Shown here piece by piece: positions 27,471 to 35,433 of a stretch of DNA of 37,325 bases (the stretch's first letter is position 1; each line of letters opens with the position of its first letter). Made by a program: the position numbers and the translations under genes. Source of the DNA: Aggregatibacter actinomycetemcomitans. GTDB lineage: Bacteria; Pseudomonadota; Gammaproteobacteria; Enterobacterales; Pasteurellaceae. The DNA lies in assembly GCA_017160915.1 (NCBI GenBank), contig JACAWG010000078.1:1-37325 (forward strand), read 5' to 3'. The notes under the pieces are model-generated. The model ran no database searches. It had not been told where the DNA came from and was given only the letters and a program-made list of their open reading frames with translations.

Positions 27471-27971
27471 TTATTTGTCATCATGCTGACGAATAATTTG
27501 TGCTAAATTCAATGTGTTATCTAATTCTTCCAATACATTATCATCAAATGCGGCACCTTTACCCGTGACGGCAAGTTGTAAAATACTATCGGTTAAACGA
27601 ACAATGCGCCACATCACTTCACGCTCATATTTTTTCAGCCCGTCCAAATCAATATCTACAGGTAAATCTGCTGCTAATGTTGCCGTTAAATCCGGGAGTA
27701 ATTCAAATAAACGCGCCAAAATATGAGAATGTACACCAAAGTCTTTTTCTGCATGTAATAAACCGCGTTTAGCATTTTGTAAAAACTGTTCCGCACGACC
27801 TAATGCGGTGATGTAATCTTGAGACTGTGTATAAGTTTGTCTTGCCTGCTTCAACAATTCACGAATTTTTTCTGATGGCGTATTCGCCCCTTCGATTTGT
27901 AGATTAGCAATAAAATCAGCATCTTCCTGACTAATTCTGACACTTATGGGAATTCTGTTAACTGTGTTCAT
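27471..27971 (-). CDS. Unrecognised protein with ribbon-helix-helix-like N terminus
   Basis: A 166-residue protein that I do not recognise as a named family. Its first 45 residues, with RIPISVRIS then a helix (QEDADFIANL) then SEKIRELLKQARQ, have the strand-helix-helix layout of ribbon-helix-helix DNA-binding proteins. The rest is predicted mainly helical, with ILARLFELLPDL and a C-terminal helical segment. It is the first gene of the PspA-YqiJ-flotillin operon. I choose the ATG at 27971; a GTG at 27983 is in frame but has no better ribosome site. A palindrome lies just upstream. It could be an autoregulator, or a structural partner of PspA. Confidence 0.72.
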   Translation of the reverse strand: MNTVNRIPISVRISQEDADFIANLQIEGANTPSEKIRELLKQARQTYTQSQDYITALGRAEQFLQNAKRGLLHAEKDFGVHSHILARLFELLPDLTATLAADLPVDIDLDGLKKYEREVMWRIVRLTDSILQLAVTGKGAAFDDNVLEELDNTLNLAQIIRQHDDK

Positions 27972-27988
27972 ATTCAAAACCACTTTTT

Positions 27989-28004
27989 GTATTCATTTGA
28001 ATAC
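27989..28004. promoter_or_regulatory. Palindromic operator candidate of the PspA-flotillin operon
   Basis: GTATTCA-TT-TGAATAC is a 7-bp inverted repeat with a 2-base centre. It lies directly after the -10 box and covers the expected transcription start, an ideal site for repression. ATTCA recurs at the start codon (about 27972). Confidence 0.6.
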
Positions 28005-28033
28005 AATATACATAAAACGTTTTCATTAAGCAA
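28005..28033 (-). promoter_or_regulatory. Promoter of the PspA-flotillin operon
   Basis: On the minus strand TTGCTT (28028-28033) and TATATT (28005-28010) are exactly 17 bp apart. A perfect 10-bp palindrome, AAAACGTTTT (28014-28023), lies in the spacer. No sigma-54 (-24/-12) pattern is seen, unlike classical pspA promoters. Confidence 0.6.
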
Positions 28034-28172
28034 TTGTTTCTTTGAAAATATCTCTCTATCAATCTGTTTTAGCTTCAATAAATTTTACAATGTTTATAAA
28101 TTTGTCAAAAAACGAACCAAACCGCCTTAATACCTTCTAAAAATAGAGTGATTTTTAATCAGCGAGGAAAAT

Positions 28173-29081
28173 ATGATGATGAAAAGAGGCATTAACTTAA
28201 TTAATTTATTGTTACTCCTTCTCATTGCCGGCTTGGGATTTGCTAAGGCAGAAGTGCCAAAGGCGCATTTTCAGCATTCACAAATTTACGGCGTTACCAT
28301 TGATGACAGTTGGGAAGGAAAGGCGGAAATTCCTCAAATTGTGGCGGCGCTCAAAGCCATGGCGGTGAAACCGACGGTGCGGATTGTGATGTCGAGAGGG
28401 GTTGCACCGAGTGACTATAAAGCGCTGTTTCGGGAAATTCACGATGTGGCTTATATCATGGCGACGCCGGTGGATTCTTATGAGATGAAAAAATACGGCA
28501 AAATCGCCTATTTAAAACGGTTTAAGGATGCCTATGCCGCATTGTCGCAATATGTGGATATTTGGGAAATTGGGAATGAAGTGAATGGCGACTGGCTCGG
28601 CAATGATCCGCAACGAACCGCAGACAAAGTCTATGAAGCCTATAAATTTATTCATTCCAAACAGGCGGAAACCGCACTGACCGCCTATTATTTCGCGCCG
28701 GAACAACAAAAAGAACGTATAGAAAGTTGGTTGGATAAATACCTTCCGCAGGACATGAAAGAAAACTTGAATTATGTTTTGGTGAGTTATTATGAAGATG
28801 ATAACGACGGCTACCAACCCAGATGGCAGACGGTATTTGACGGTTTGGCGACATTGTTTCCCAATGCGGGGCTAGGTATCGGCGAATGTGGCAACACGAA
28901 GAAAAATGCCACCACGGAAAGCAAAGTGAACATGGTGAACCAATATTACACCATGCCGAAATATGTGAAAAATTATGTGGGCGGTTATTTCTGGTGGTAT
29001 TGGGTGCAGGATGCCGTGCCTCATGAGGGAAATACCGTTTGGCAGGCGATAAATAATGCGGTTAAAACAAAGGCTGAATGA
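28173..29081 (+). CDS. Exported TIM-barrel protein, putative clan GH-A glycosidase
   Basis: A 302-residue protein with an N-terminal signal peptide (about 1-26, cut after AKA). Eight strand-like segments in order suggest a complete TIM barrel: IYGVTID, TVRIVM, VAYIMATP, VDIWEIGNE, ALTAYYF, YVLVSYYED, GLGIGECG and YFWWYW. Asn135-Glu136 at the end of strand 4 and Glu238 at the end of strand 7 match the acid/base and nucleophile positions of clan GH-A (4/7) glycosidases. GAGG lies upstream of the ATG triplet. It is monocistronic and convergent with cydC. The exact GH family and substrate are unknown; it could act on host or biofilm glycans. Confidence 0.75.
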   Translation: MMMKRGINLINLLLLLLIAGLGFAKAEVPKAHFQHSQIYGVTIDDSWEGKAEIPQIVAALKAMAVKPTVRIVMSRGVAPSDYKALFREIHDVAYIMATPVDSYEMKKYGKIAYLKRFKDAYAALSQYVDIWEIGNEVNGDWLGNDPQRTADKVYEAYKFIHSKQAETALTAYYFAPEQQKERIESWLDKYLPQDMKENLNYVLVSYYEDDNDGYQPRWQTVFDGLATLFPNAGLGIGECGNTKKNATTESKVNMVNQYYTMPKYVKNYVGGYFWWYWVQDAVPHEGNTVWQAINNAVKTKAE

Positions 29082-29142
29082 AAAAGTGCGGTGGTTTTTT
29101 CAAGCGTTTTTTAAAACGCCGTCAAAATCCACCGCACTTTTA
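29081..29142. terminator. Nested hairpin made of two uptake sequences between convergent genes
   Basis: AAAAGTGCGGTGG and CCACCGCACTTTT form a 13-bp outer stem, and GCGTTTT-TT-AAAACGC forms a second stem in its loop. Uptake sequences are at 29084-29092 and 29131-29139. It separates the glycosidase-like gene from cydC and probably ends both. Confidence 0.78.
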
Positions 29143-29149
29143 GGAGCAA

Positions 29150-30808
29150 CTATGACATTCGTCCGTTGGCAATCGGGATCACCTGATCGCAAATCGCCAT
29201 GGTGGACGCGCGATGGCTCACGAGGATGAGTAATTTTTCCCCTTTCGCATTCAGCAAAGATTGCAAAATCATGGCTTCATTTAAGCTGTCCAGATTGCTG
29301 GTAGGCTCGTCCAGCAGAATAATCGGCGCGTTGTGCAAGAAAGCGCGGGCAATGCCGATACGTTGTTTTTCGCCGTCGGAAAGGTTGTTCCCCATTTCGG
29401 TGATTTTGGTGTCGTAGCCTTCCGGCAGGCTCATGATAAATTCATGAATGGACGCTTTTTTCGCCGCTTCAATCACTTGTTCTTTCGTCGCGTTGCGGTT
29501 TGCCAACAAAATATTTTGGTAAATGGTTTCGTTGAAAATATAGGTTTGTTGCGTGATGTAAGCGATATTATCGCGCAAATTCACGGTGTTAATGTGTTTT
29601 AAGTCGGTATCGTTAATGCGAATACTGCCTTGTTGCGGATCATAAAAACGCATAATCAATTTCAACAGCGTACTTTTTCCGCTGCCGCTGCGCCCGTGAA
29701 TACCGAGAATTTCGCCTTTGTTTATGTGCAAATTCACGCCGGATAAAATCTGTTCCTGCGCATAAGCAAAACTGACATTTTCCACCTTAATTTGTTGCAC
29801 ATCGGCGATGTTGACGCCATTTTCCACGTCTTTCAGTTCAGGCTGTTCCGCCAGCAACGCCAATACCCGCTCGCCGCTGGCAAGGGTTTGTAGCAAGTTG
29901 TTGGATAAATTACTTAAGGCAATGACCGGTCCGTAGCTGGACATAAGCAAAATCACCGCCACCAACAAGCCGACAAAATCAATTTTGTCGTAAGCAAATA
30001 AGGTTAAGCCCATCAACAAAATCACGATATTGAAAAACGACACGGCGATTTCCGTAAAGGAACGCACGTTGCCTTCCTGTTGTTTAATTTTTAAGAACGC
30101 CTGATCGATTTTTTCGCTGCGTTGGTGGATTTCCTGTAAGCGTTGTTGTTCGTTGCCGAATAACTGAATTTCTTTCATGCCGCGAATGCTGTCGAGGAAG
30201 AAATCATTCATTTCGCCCACCAGTTCGCGATATTTGCGCCCGTCTTCACGCGCCATTTGGGTGGTGACGATAGGCAAAATAATGCCGATGGTCACATACG
30301 CCAACAGCGCCACCAACACGAACCACCACGAAATGTGGGCGAATACCGCCAATAAAATGGCGGAAGTAAGAAAAGCAATGGCGATAGGCGCGATGGTGTG
30401 TGCGTAGAACACTTCCAACAATTCAATGTCGTTGGTCACCAAAGAAAGTAACTGCCCGGATTGTTTGTCCTGTAATTTAACGAATGCCAGGCGACGCAAT
30501 GCGCCGAACACTTTATCGCGTAATAATGCCAATAATTTAAAGGCGATGTAATGCCCGGACATTTGTTCCAGATAACGCAAAATGCCGCGCGCCACTGCCA
30601 ACACGATAAGTGCGGTCAAAATTTGCGATAAATTTAAGTGAACGTGGAAGTTGAGCAACTCCGCCAAACCCATGGCGCCCAGCACCATAATAAAAATCGC
30701 ACTGAGGAAACCGAGGGTACCCATAATGATGGTGAAACTCATGATGTGTGCCAACGGCGCAACCAATTTCATGAGCTGCCACATGACGACAAATCCGTTC
30801 TTACGCAT
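29150..30808 (-). CDS. cydC: Heterodimeric ABC exporter subunit CydC
   Basis: CydC pairs with CydD to form an inner-membrane ABC exporter of cysteine and glutathione, needed to assemble cytochrome bd oxidase. The 552 residues comprise six membrane helices (about 10-300) and an ATPase domain with Walker A GRSGSGKSTLL, signature LSDGEKQRIGIARA and Walker B IILLDEPTSNLD. Its start overlaps the cydD stop by 8 bp, so they are co-transcribed and coupled. One uptake sequence lies at 30608-30616. Confidence 0.93.
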   Translation of the reverse strand: MRKNGFVVMWQLMKLVAPLAHIMSFTIIMGTLGFLSAIFIMVLGAMGLAELLNFHVHLNLSQILTALIVLAVARGILRYLEQMSGHYIAFKLLALLRDKVFGALRRLAFVKLQDKQSGQLLSLVTNDIELLEVFYAHTIAPIAIAFLTSAILLAVFAHISWWFVLVALLAYVTIGIILPIVTTQMAREDGRKYRELVGEMNDFFLDSIRGMKEIQLFGNEQQRLQEIHQRSEKIDQAFLKIKQQEGNVRSFTEIAVSFFNIVILLMGLTLFAYDKIDFVGLLVAVILLMSSYGPVIALSNLSNNLLQTLASGERVLALLAEQPELKDVENGVNIADVQQIKVENVSFAYAQEQILSGVNLHINKGEILGIHGRSGSGKSTLLKLIMRFYDPQQGSIRINDTDLKHINTVNLRDNIAYITQQTYIFNETIYQNILLANRNATKEQVIEAAKKASIHEFIMSLPEGYDTKITEMGNNLSDGEKQRIGIARAFLHNAPIILLDEPTSNLDSLNEAMILQSLLNAKGEKLLILVSHRASTMAICDQVIPIANGRMS

Positions 30809-32549
30809 GATTTGCCCCCGTTCTGATGTTTTCTAAATTCTTTTGTTGATTGAACATTTCTGCATAAATTCCGTTTTCTGCCATTAAAGAGGCATGATCG
30901 CCGGATTCCGCCAAGCGACCGCTTTGTAGCACATAAATTTGATCCGCGTTCACCGCATTTGCCAGGCGATGGGAAATCATTATGATGGTTTTGCTATTTT
31001 TAAGTTGTTGAATAAATTGAAGAATAATTTCTTCGCTTTCCACATCGATGTTGCTGGTGGCTTCATCGAAAACATAGACATCGGCGTTATGCAAAAGCGC
31101 ACGGGCAAGCGCCAGACGTTGAATTTGCCCGCCGGATAAATTACTTCCGCGACTAAGCAACGGCATTTCCAAACCGCCGTTTTCCCGCACAAAATTCGCC
31201 AGATTCACTTGCTCCAAACATTGATAAATGGCTTCGTCGGAGGCATTCGATAACGCCATTAACATATTTTCCCGCAGGCTGCCTTTGAAAATGTAGCTAC
31301 TATGACTTACTAGCGAAACGTGGCGATATAAGGAGTGGCGGTTAATCTGTTTAATATCGATGCCGTTAAACAAAATTTCGCCTTGTTGCGCTTGATAGAA
31401 GCCCATTAATAAAGACACTAACGTCGATTTGCCGCAACCGCTTTTGCCCACGAAAACCGTTAATTGTTTCGGCTGAATGCTGAGAGTTAAGCCGTTAATG
31501 GCGGGTTTTTCTTCGGAATAGGCAAAATGCAACTCGTTAATTTGCACGGCGACTTCATTTTTAACCGGAAAATCCACCGCACTTTTATTTTCTTCCACCG
31601 GCGTATCCAACAGGGTAAAGATTTTTTCCGACGCGGCTTTGCCGTTCATCGCCACATGGAAGAAGGAACCGAGCAAGCGCAACGGGATGAAAAATTCGGA
31701 AGCCAGTAAAATAAACAACACCACGCCGAAAATGGTTAAATTACCGTCCTGGAATTGTAAAAGTGCGGTCAAAATACCCAGCGCCGCACCGCCGTAAGCC
31801 AATAAATCCATTAAAGAAACGGAGTTCAGCTGCATAGTGAGCACTTTCATGGTGATGGTGCGGAAATTTTCCGCTTCAATGTCCATTTGTTTGGCTTTGT
31901 AATCGTCGTCTTGATAGATTTTTAAAGTAATCAAGCCTTGCAGGTTATCCAAAAAACTGCTGCCTAAACCCACATAAATGGACCAATATTTCGCCAGTAA
32001 ACGTTTCGCGATTTTATTCACGGCAATAATGGACATAGGAATTAGCGGCACGCAAACCAGCAGAATCAAAGAGGTCGGCGCATTAAAAAAGACCAAAAAA
32101 ACAAACAACGTTAGCGGTGCAAGCAGGCTGTAAAATAATTGCGGAAGATAACGCCCGAAATAAATTTCCAGTTGTTCCACCCCTTCGGAAGCCACTTGAA
32201 TCACGGAAGAGGTCGATTGTTGATTTACCTGATTAAGCGGCATGGAAGACAATTTTTGATAAATCAGCGTGCGTAGTTTGTGCTTCACCTGCGTACTGGC
32301 TTTGTAGGAGGCTTTCACCGCCATTTTGCCCGCCCACGCACGTAGCGCCAGACAGGCGATTAAAACGACGGTAAAAATGACCGCACTTTGGAGGGTAAGC
32401 GAGCGCTCAAACGCCCATTGTAAACAAATGGCAAACACCACTGCGCTAATAATGCCGCCGATTAATGCAACCCAGTTCCACAATACATTAATCGCAATCC
32501 ATTTTTTGCTGTCGGCGACGGTGTTTATCAGCCGTTTATCAATCATCAT
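30801..32549 (-). CDS. cydD: Heterodimeric ABC exporter subunit CydD
   Basis: Partner of CydC in thiol export to the periplasm. The 582 residues have an N-terminal transmembrane domain (about 20-310) and an ATPase domain with Walker A GKSGCGKSTLV, signature LSGGQIQRLALARA and Walker B VYVFDEATSNID. Two ATG codons start the gene, at 32549 and 32546; AAGGA lies about 13 bases before the first. Uptake sequences are at 31576, 31761 and 32380. cydAB is not in the window. Confidence 0.93.
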   Translation of the reverse strand: MMIDKRLINTVADSKKWIAINVLWNWVALIGGIISAVVFAICLQWAFERSLTLQSAVIFTVVLIACLALRAWAGKMAVKASYKASTQVKHKLRTLIYQKLSSMPLNQVNQQSTSSVIQVASEGVEQLEIYFGRYLPQLFYSLLAPLTLFVFLVFFNAPTSLILLVCVPLIPMSIIAVNKIAKRLLAKYWSIYVGLGSSFLDNLQGLITLKIYQDDDYKAKQMDIEAENFRTITMKVLTMQLNSVSLMDLLAYGGAALGILTALLQFQDGNLTIFGVVLFILLASEFFIPLRLLGSFFHVAMNGKAASEKIFTLLDTPVEENKSAVDFPVKNEVAVQINELHFAYSEEKPAINGLTLSIQPKQLTVFVGKSGCGKSTLVSLLMGFYQAQQGEILFNGIDIKQINRHSLYRHVSLVSHSSYIFKGSLRENMLMALSNASDEAIYQCLEQVNLANFVRENGGLEMPLLSRGSNLSGGQIQRLALARALLHNADVYVFDEATSNIDVESEEIILQFIQQLKNSKTIIMISHRLANAVNADQIYVLQSGRLAESGDHASLMAENGIYAEMFNQQKNLENIRTGANHA

Positions 32550-32678
32550 AATGTTTATTTGTCCTTAAAATCACCTCAATGAAAAGTGCTATATAATAAC
32601 ATTTACATAACAAATGATAATTAATTTTATTCGTAAAAATAATTAATTTTGTGCCTAACGGTTAAATTTAAAACAAAA

Positions 32679-32710
32679 AAATAGCGCCTTGAAATAAGAC
32701 GCTATTTATT
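32679..32710 (-). terminator. Terminator of dcuB
   Basis: AAATAGCG and CGCTATTT form an 8-bp stem. Reading in the minus direction, a T-rich tract (TTTTTTTGTTTT) follows, 20-50 bp after the dcuB stop. Confidence 0.78.
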
Positions 32711-32727
32711 CTCGAAGCAAAATCGCG

Positions 32728-34050
32728 TTATAGGAAAATATTTGCGAATAATAAACCTAAGGCTAAGCTGAATGCCATGCTCAATAAGCCCGGCAACATG
32801 AAGCTGTGGTTGAAAATGTATTTACCAATGCGCGTGGTGCCCGTGGTGTCAAAGTCGATAGAAGCAATGATCGGACCGTAGTTCGGAATGAAGAAATAAC
32901 CGTTTACCGCCACAAATACACCGATTAATACTGCCGGCGGAATACCAAGGGCAATACCAAGCGGGAACAATGTTGCCACGGTCGCCCCTTGGCTATTTAC
33001 CAATACGGACAAGATAAATAAGGCGATAGCAAATGTCCAAGGTGCGGTTTCTACCAAGCCTTTCACCATATCTTTCACCTCTTCGATATGCGCTTGCATT
33101 AATGTATCACCTAACCATGCGATACCGAAAATGGCGATAACCGCACGCATACCGGCGTGGAATACGGAACCTTTGGTGATTTCCGTGCCGTCCGGTTTAC
33201 AGGTTAAGATAATTAATGCGCCGATGGCTAACATGATGATTTCAATGGTGTGTGCCATACCCATCGGTTTGCCGTCGAATACCGGACGTAATGAAGGCAT
33301 CGCGCCCATTAAAACCACAAGCAATGCACCAAATAAGAACAGCGACACGGAAATTTTTGCGGTTTTGCTGATTTCAAGTTCTTTACTGCTAATGGTTGAA
33401 TTGAAGGCTTCCGCGTATTTAGGGTCGTTTAAACGACGTTGATATTCCGGATCATCTTTTAATTCTTTGCCCATTTTGTTCACAAAGATACAGGCAATGA
33501 AAATACCGATAATCGTAGAAGGAATGGTCACAATCAGAACATCGCCCAAATGAACGCCTTGCGGTTCAAGGTAGGCGACCACAGCCACCACCGCCGCCGC
33601 AATCGGGCTGGCAACAATGGCAAATTGTGATGCGATAACCGCCATAGATAACGGACGTTCCGGACGAATACCGTTTTGGCGGCTCACTTCGGCGATAACC
33701 GGCAATACGGAGTAAGCCACGTGACCGGTTCCCGCTAAAAAGGTAAACAACCAAGTGACGGCAGGTGCCATGAAAGTAATGTATTTCGGATTACGACGCA
33801 AAATGTTGGTGGCGATTTTGATCATGTAATCCAAACCGCCGGCAGCCTGCATTGCCGCCGCAGCCGCAACCACCGCCATAATCATAAACATTACGTCAAT
33901 TGGCAAGCCGGCGGGTTTTAAACCGAACCCGAAGGACAGAATAGCAAGCCCTAAGCCGCCAAATACACCCAAACCGATACCGCCGACGCGCGCACCGACT
34001 AAAATACAGAGCAGCACGATGGCGAACTGAATTAAAAACATAGCAGACAT
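32728..34050 (-). CDS. dcuB: Anaerobic C4-dicarboxylate transporter, Dcu family
   Basis: An inner-membrane antiporter that takes up fumarate, malate or aspartate in exchange for succinate during fumarate respiration. The 440-residue, largely hydrophobic protein has about 11-12 membrane segments. Family markers are [27 protein letters not shown]-type sequence, [32 protein letters not shown] and the C-terminal [18 protein letters not shown]. It has features of both DcuA and DcuB; I assign dcuB from resemblance to other Pasteurellaceae, with moderate certainty. A perfect AAGGAGG precedes the ATG. A CRP site and a hairpin lie in its upstream region. Confidence 0.88.
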   Translation of the reverse strand: MSAMFLIQFAIVLLCILVGARVGGIGLGVFGGLGLAILSFGFGLKPAGLPIDVMFMIMAVVAAAAAMQAAGGLDYMIKIATNILRRNPKYITFMAPAVTWLFTFLAGTGHVAYSVLPVIAEVSRQNGIRPERPLSMAVIASQFAIVASPIAAAVVAVVAYLEPQGVHLGDVLIVTIPSTIIGIFIACIFVNKMGKELKDDPEYQRRLNDPKYAEAFNSTISSKELEISKTAKISVSLFLFGALLVVLMGAMPSLRPVFDGKPMGMAHTIEIIMLAIGALIILTCKPDGTEITKGSVFHAGMRAVIAIFGIAWLGDTLMQAHIEEVKDMVKGLVETAPWTFAIALFILSVLVNSQGATVATLFPLGIALGIPPAVLIGVFVAVNGYFFIPNYGPIIASIDFDTTGTTRIGKYIFNHSFMLPGLLSMAFSLALGLLFANIFL

Positions 34051-34121
34051 ACTGCCTCCTTAGAGTGAAAATAAAATTTGTTTGATGTATAAGAAATTAT
34101 ACTCAATGAGATTTTGAGAGA

Positions 34122-34142
34122 AATGCCTTATGCAAAGGCATT
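34122..34142 (-). other. Hairpin in the dcuB leader
   Basis: AATGCCTT and AAGGCATT form an 8-bp stem with a 5-base loop, about 75 bases before the dcuB ATG. No strong T-run follows, so it may be a leader structure and not a terminator. Confidence 0.45.
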
Positions 34143-34173
34143 CGGGATTTAGTTAACTTCAAAATTCGCCTCA

Positions 34174-34179
34174 ATTATA
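34174..34179 (-). promoter_or_regulatory. -10 box of the predicted dcuB promoter
   Basis: TATAAT on the minus strand with no good -35, typical of an activator-dependent promoter. The predicted start near 34167 would place the CRP site centre about 71.5 bp upstream. Confidence 0.5.
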
Positions 34180-34230
34180 TAAGAATGTTGTAATGGTGAG
34201 TATGGCGGATTTTGGACGTTCTGATTAAAT

Positions 34231-34246
34231 TATGATCTATGTCACA
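34231..34246. promoter_or_regulatory. CRP binding site upstream of dcuB
   Basis: Read on the minus strand, TGTGA-CATAGA-TCATA matches the TGTGA-N6-TCACA consensus at nine of ten positions, with AAA flanking as in good CRP sites. It lies about 190 bp before dcuB and 130 bp before yibN. Confidence 0.72.
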
Positions 34247-34318
34247 TTTTAAATAAATAATTGATTGTTATTTCAACAAAATCAACAACGCCCGCAAAAA
34301 CAATAATTTTTGATAAAT

Positions 34319-34350
34319 GGCTCAAGTAAAGTTATACTTGAGCCCTTATT
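34319..34350 (+). terminator. Strong hairpin in the yibN leader
   Basis: GGCTCAAGTA and TACTTGAGCC form a perfect 10-bp stem around AAGTTA, followed by CTTATTTTTA. It ends about 26 bases before the yibN ATG and could attenuate transcription into yibN-secB. Confidence 0.55.
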
Positions 34351-34375
34351 TTTAAACCTAATTATTGAGAAAAAA

Positions 34376-34816
34376 ATGCAAGAATTTATGCCCATGGCAA
34401 CCGCTTTTGCCAAAAATCATACCTTAATCGTCGTCGCTTGGGTGGCTGTCTTTGTGATGGTGATCTATAACTTCGTCAAATCCGCCACCAGCAAAACCAA
34501 ACTTATTGATAATGCGGAAGCAATTTCTTTAATGAACAACCAAAACGCCGTGGTTATCGACTTACGCTCCATTGACGAGTTTAACAAAGGTCATATCATA
34601 AACAGCTTAAACATCCTGCCTTCCGAAATTAAAAACAACAATATCGGAAAAATTGAACAGCACAAAGACATCCCTGTAATTTTAGCCTGCGCCGATTTCG
34701 TTTCTTCCCGTTCTTCCGGTGAAATTCTGGCAAAACAAGGTTTCAACCATGTTTATGTATTAAGAGAAGGCATCGGCGGCTGGCGTGCAGCAAATTTACC
34801 TTTAGTTAAAAAATAA
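34376..34816 (+). CDS. yibN: Membrane-anchored rhodanese-like protein YibN
   Basis: A 146-residue protein with one N-terminal membrane helix (about 15-38) and a cytoplasmic rhodanese domain (about 45-140). The start MQEFMPMATAF at 34376 aligns with E. coli YibN; the frame extends upstream to 34310 through the leader hairpin, which is unlikely to be coding. A Cys in ILACADFVSSRSS aligns with the catalytic Cys of GlpE-type rhodaneses. It leads yibN-secB, with the gpsA-cysE pair following. In E. coli yibN is near the same genes and has been linked to membrane protein insertion. Confidence 0.85.
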   Translation: MQEFMPMATAFAKNHTLIVVAWVAVFVMVIYNFVKSATSKTKLIDNAEAISLMNNQNAVVIDLRSIDEFNKGHIINSLNILPSEIKNNNIGKIEQHKDIPVILACADFVSSRSSGEILAKQGFNHVYVLREGIGGWRAANLPLVKK

Positions 34817-34831
34817 AATAAGGATTCGAAA

Positions 34832-35344
34832 ATGACCGAAGAAAACAAAGAAGTGGCAAACCAAGAACAAGAAGTTCAAGCGGTGTTGCAAATTCAACGC
34901 ATTTATGTGAAAGACGTTTCTTTTGAAGCACCAAACCTACCGCACATTTTCAACCAAGAATGGAAACCGCGTTTAGGTTTTGATTTATCTACCGAAACCG
35001 TTAAATTAGGCGATGATTTATACGAAGTTTGCTTAAATATTTCCGTAGAAACCACATTGGAAGATTCCGGCGATGTGGCATTCATTTGTGAAGTAAAACA
35101 AGCGGGCGTGTTTACCATCAGCGGTTTGGAAGAAATGCAAATGGCGCATTGCTTAACCTCACAATGCCCGAATATGTTATTCCCGTACGCCCGTGAATTG
35201 GTTTCCAACTTAGTGAACCGCGGTACATTCCCGGCATTAAACCTTTCTCCGGTAAACTTTGACGCGTTATTTGTTGAATATTTGCAACGTCAGGAACAAC
35301 AAGCGCAAGAAGCCGGCGAGCAAAGCGAACCAACAGTAAATTAA
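34832..35344 (+). CDS. secB: Protein-export chaperone SecB
   Basis: A cytosolic tetrameric chaperone that keeps precursors unfolded and hands them to SecA. The 170 residues include the [19 protein letters not shown] segment (about 24-42), the acidic SecA-binding region and [31 protein letters not shown]. The C-terminal tail is Glu/Gln-rich. AAGGATT precedes the ATG, 15 bp after yibN. A terminator follows, so gpsA-cysE is at least partly separate. grxC, which lies between yibN and secB in E. coli, is absent. Confidence 0.96.
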   Translation: MTEENKEVANQEQEVQAVLQIQRIYVKDVSFEAPNLPHIFNQEWKPRLGFDLSTETVKLGDDLYEVCLNISVETTLEDSGDVAFICEVKQAGVFTISGLEEMQMAHCLTSQCPNMLFPYARELVSNLVNRGTFPALNLSPVNFDALFVEYLQRQEQQAQEAGEQSEPTVN

Positions 35345-35348
35345 TTGA

Positions 35349-35385
35349 AAAACCCACTTTTTCGTCTTGAAAAGTGGGTTTATTC
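35349..35385 (+). terminator. Terminator after secB
   Basis: AAACCCACTTTT and AAAAGTGGGTTT form a 12-bp stem with an 8-base loop, followed by ATTCTTTC. It lies between secB and gpsA. Confidence 0.78.
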
Positions 35386-35433
35386 TTTCGGTAACGTCTT
35401 TTTCGCCTCTTTTTTTGCCATAAGGAGTAAATG

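Larger units (their letters stand above)
34051..34375. other. Divergent regulatory region between dcuB and yibN
   Basis: This 325-bp gap contains, left to right, a hairpin in the dcuB leader, a TATAAT box for dcuB, a CRP site, an imperfect FNR-like sequence (rejected) and a strong hairpin before yibN. No ORF or uptake sequence is seen. Confidence 0.7.

Noticed and set aside
34271-34285. FNR-like box TTCAA-CAAA-ATCAA upstream of dcuB
   Set aside because: Only one half-site matches TTGAT-N4-ATCAA; the other has two mismatches, and it is over 220 bp from the dcuB start.
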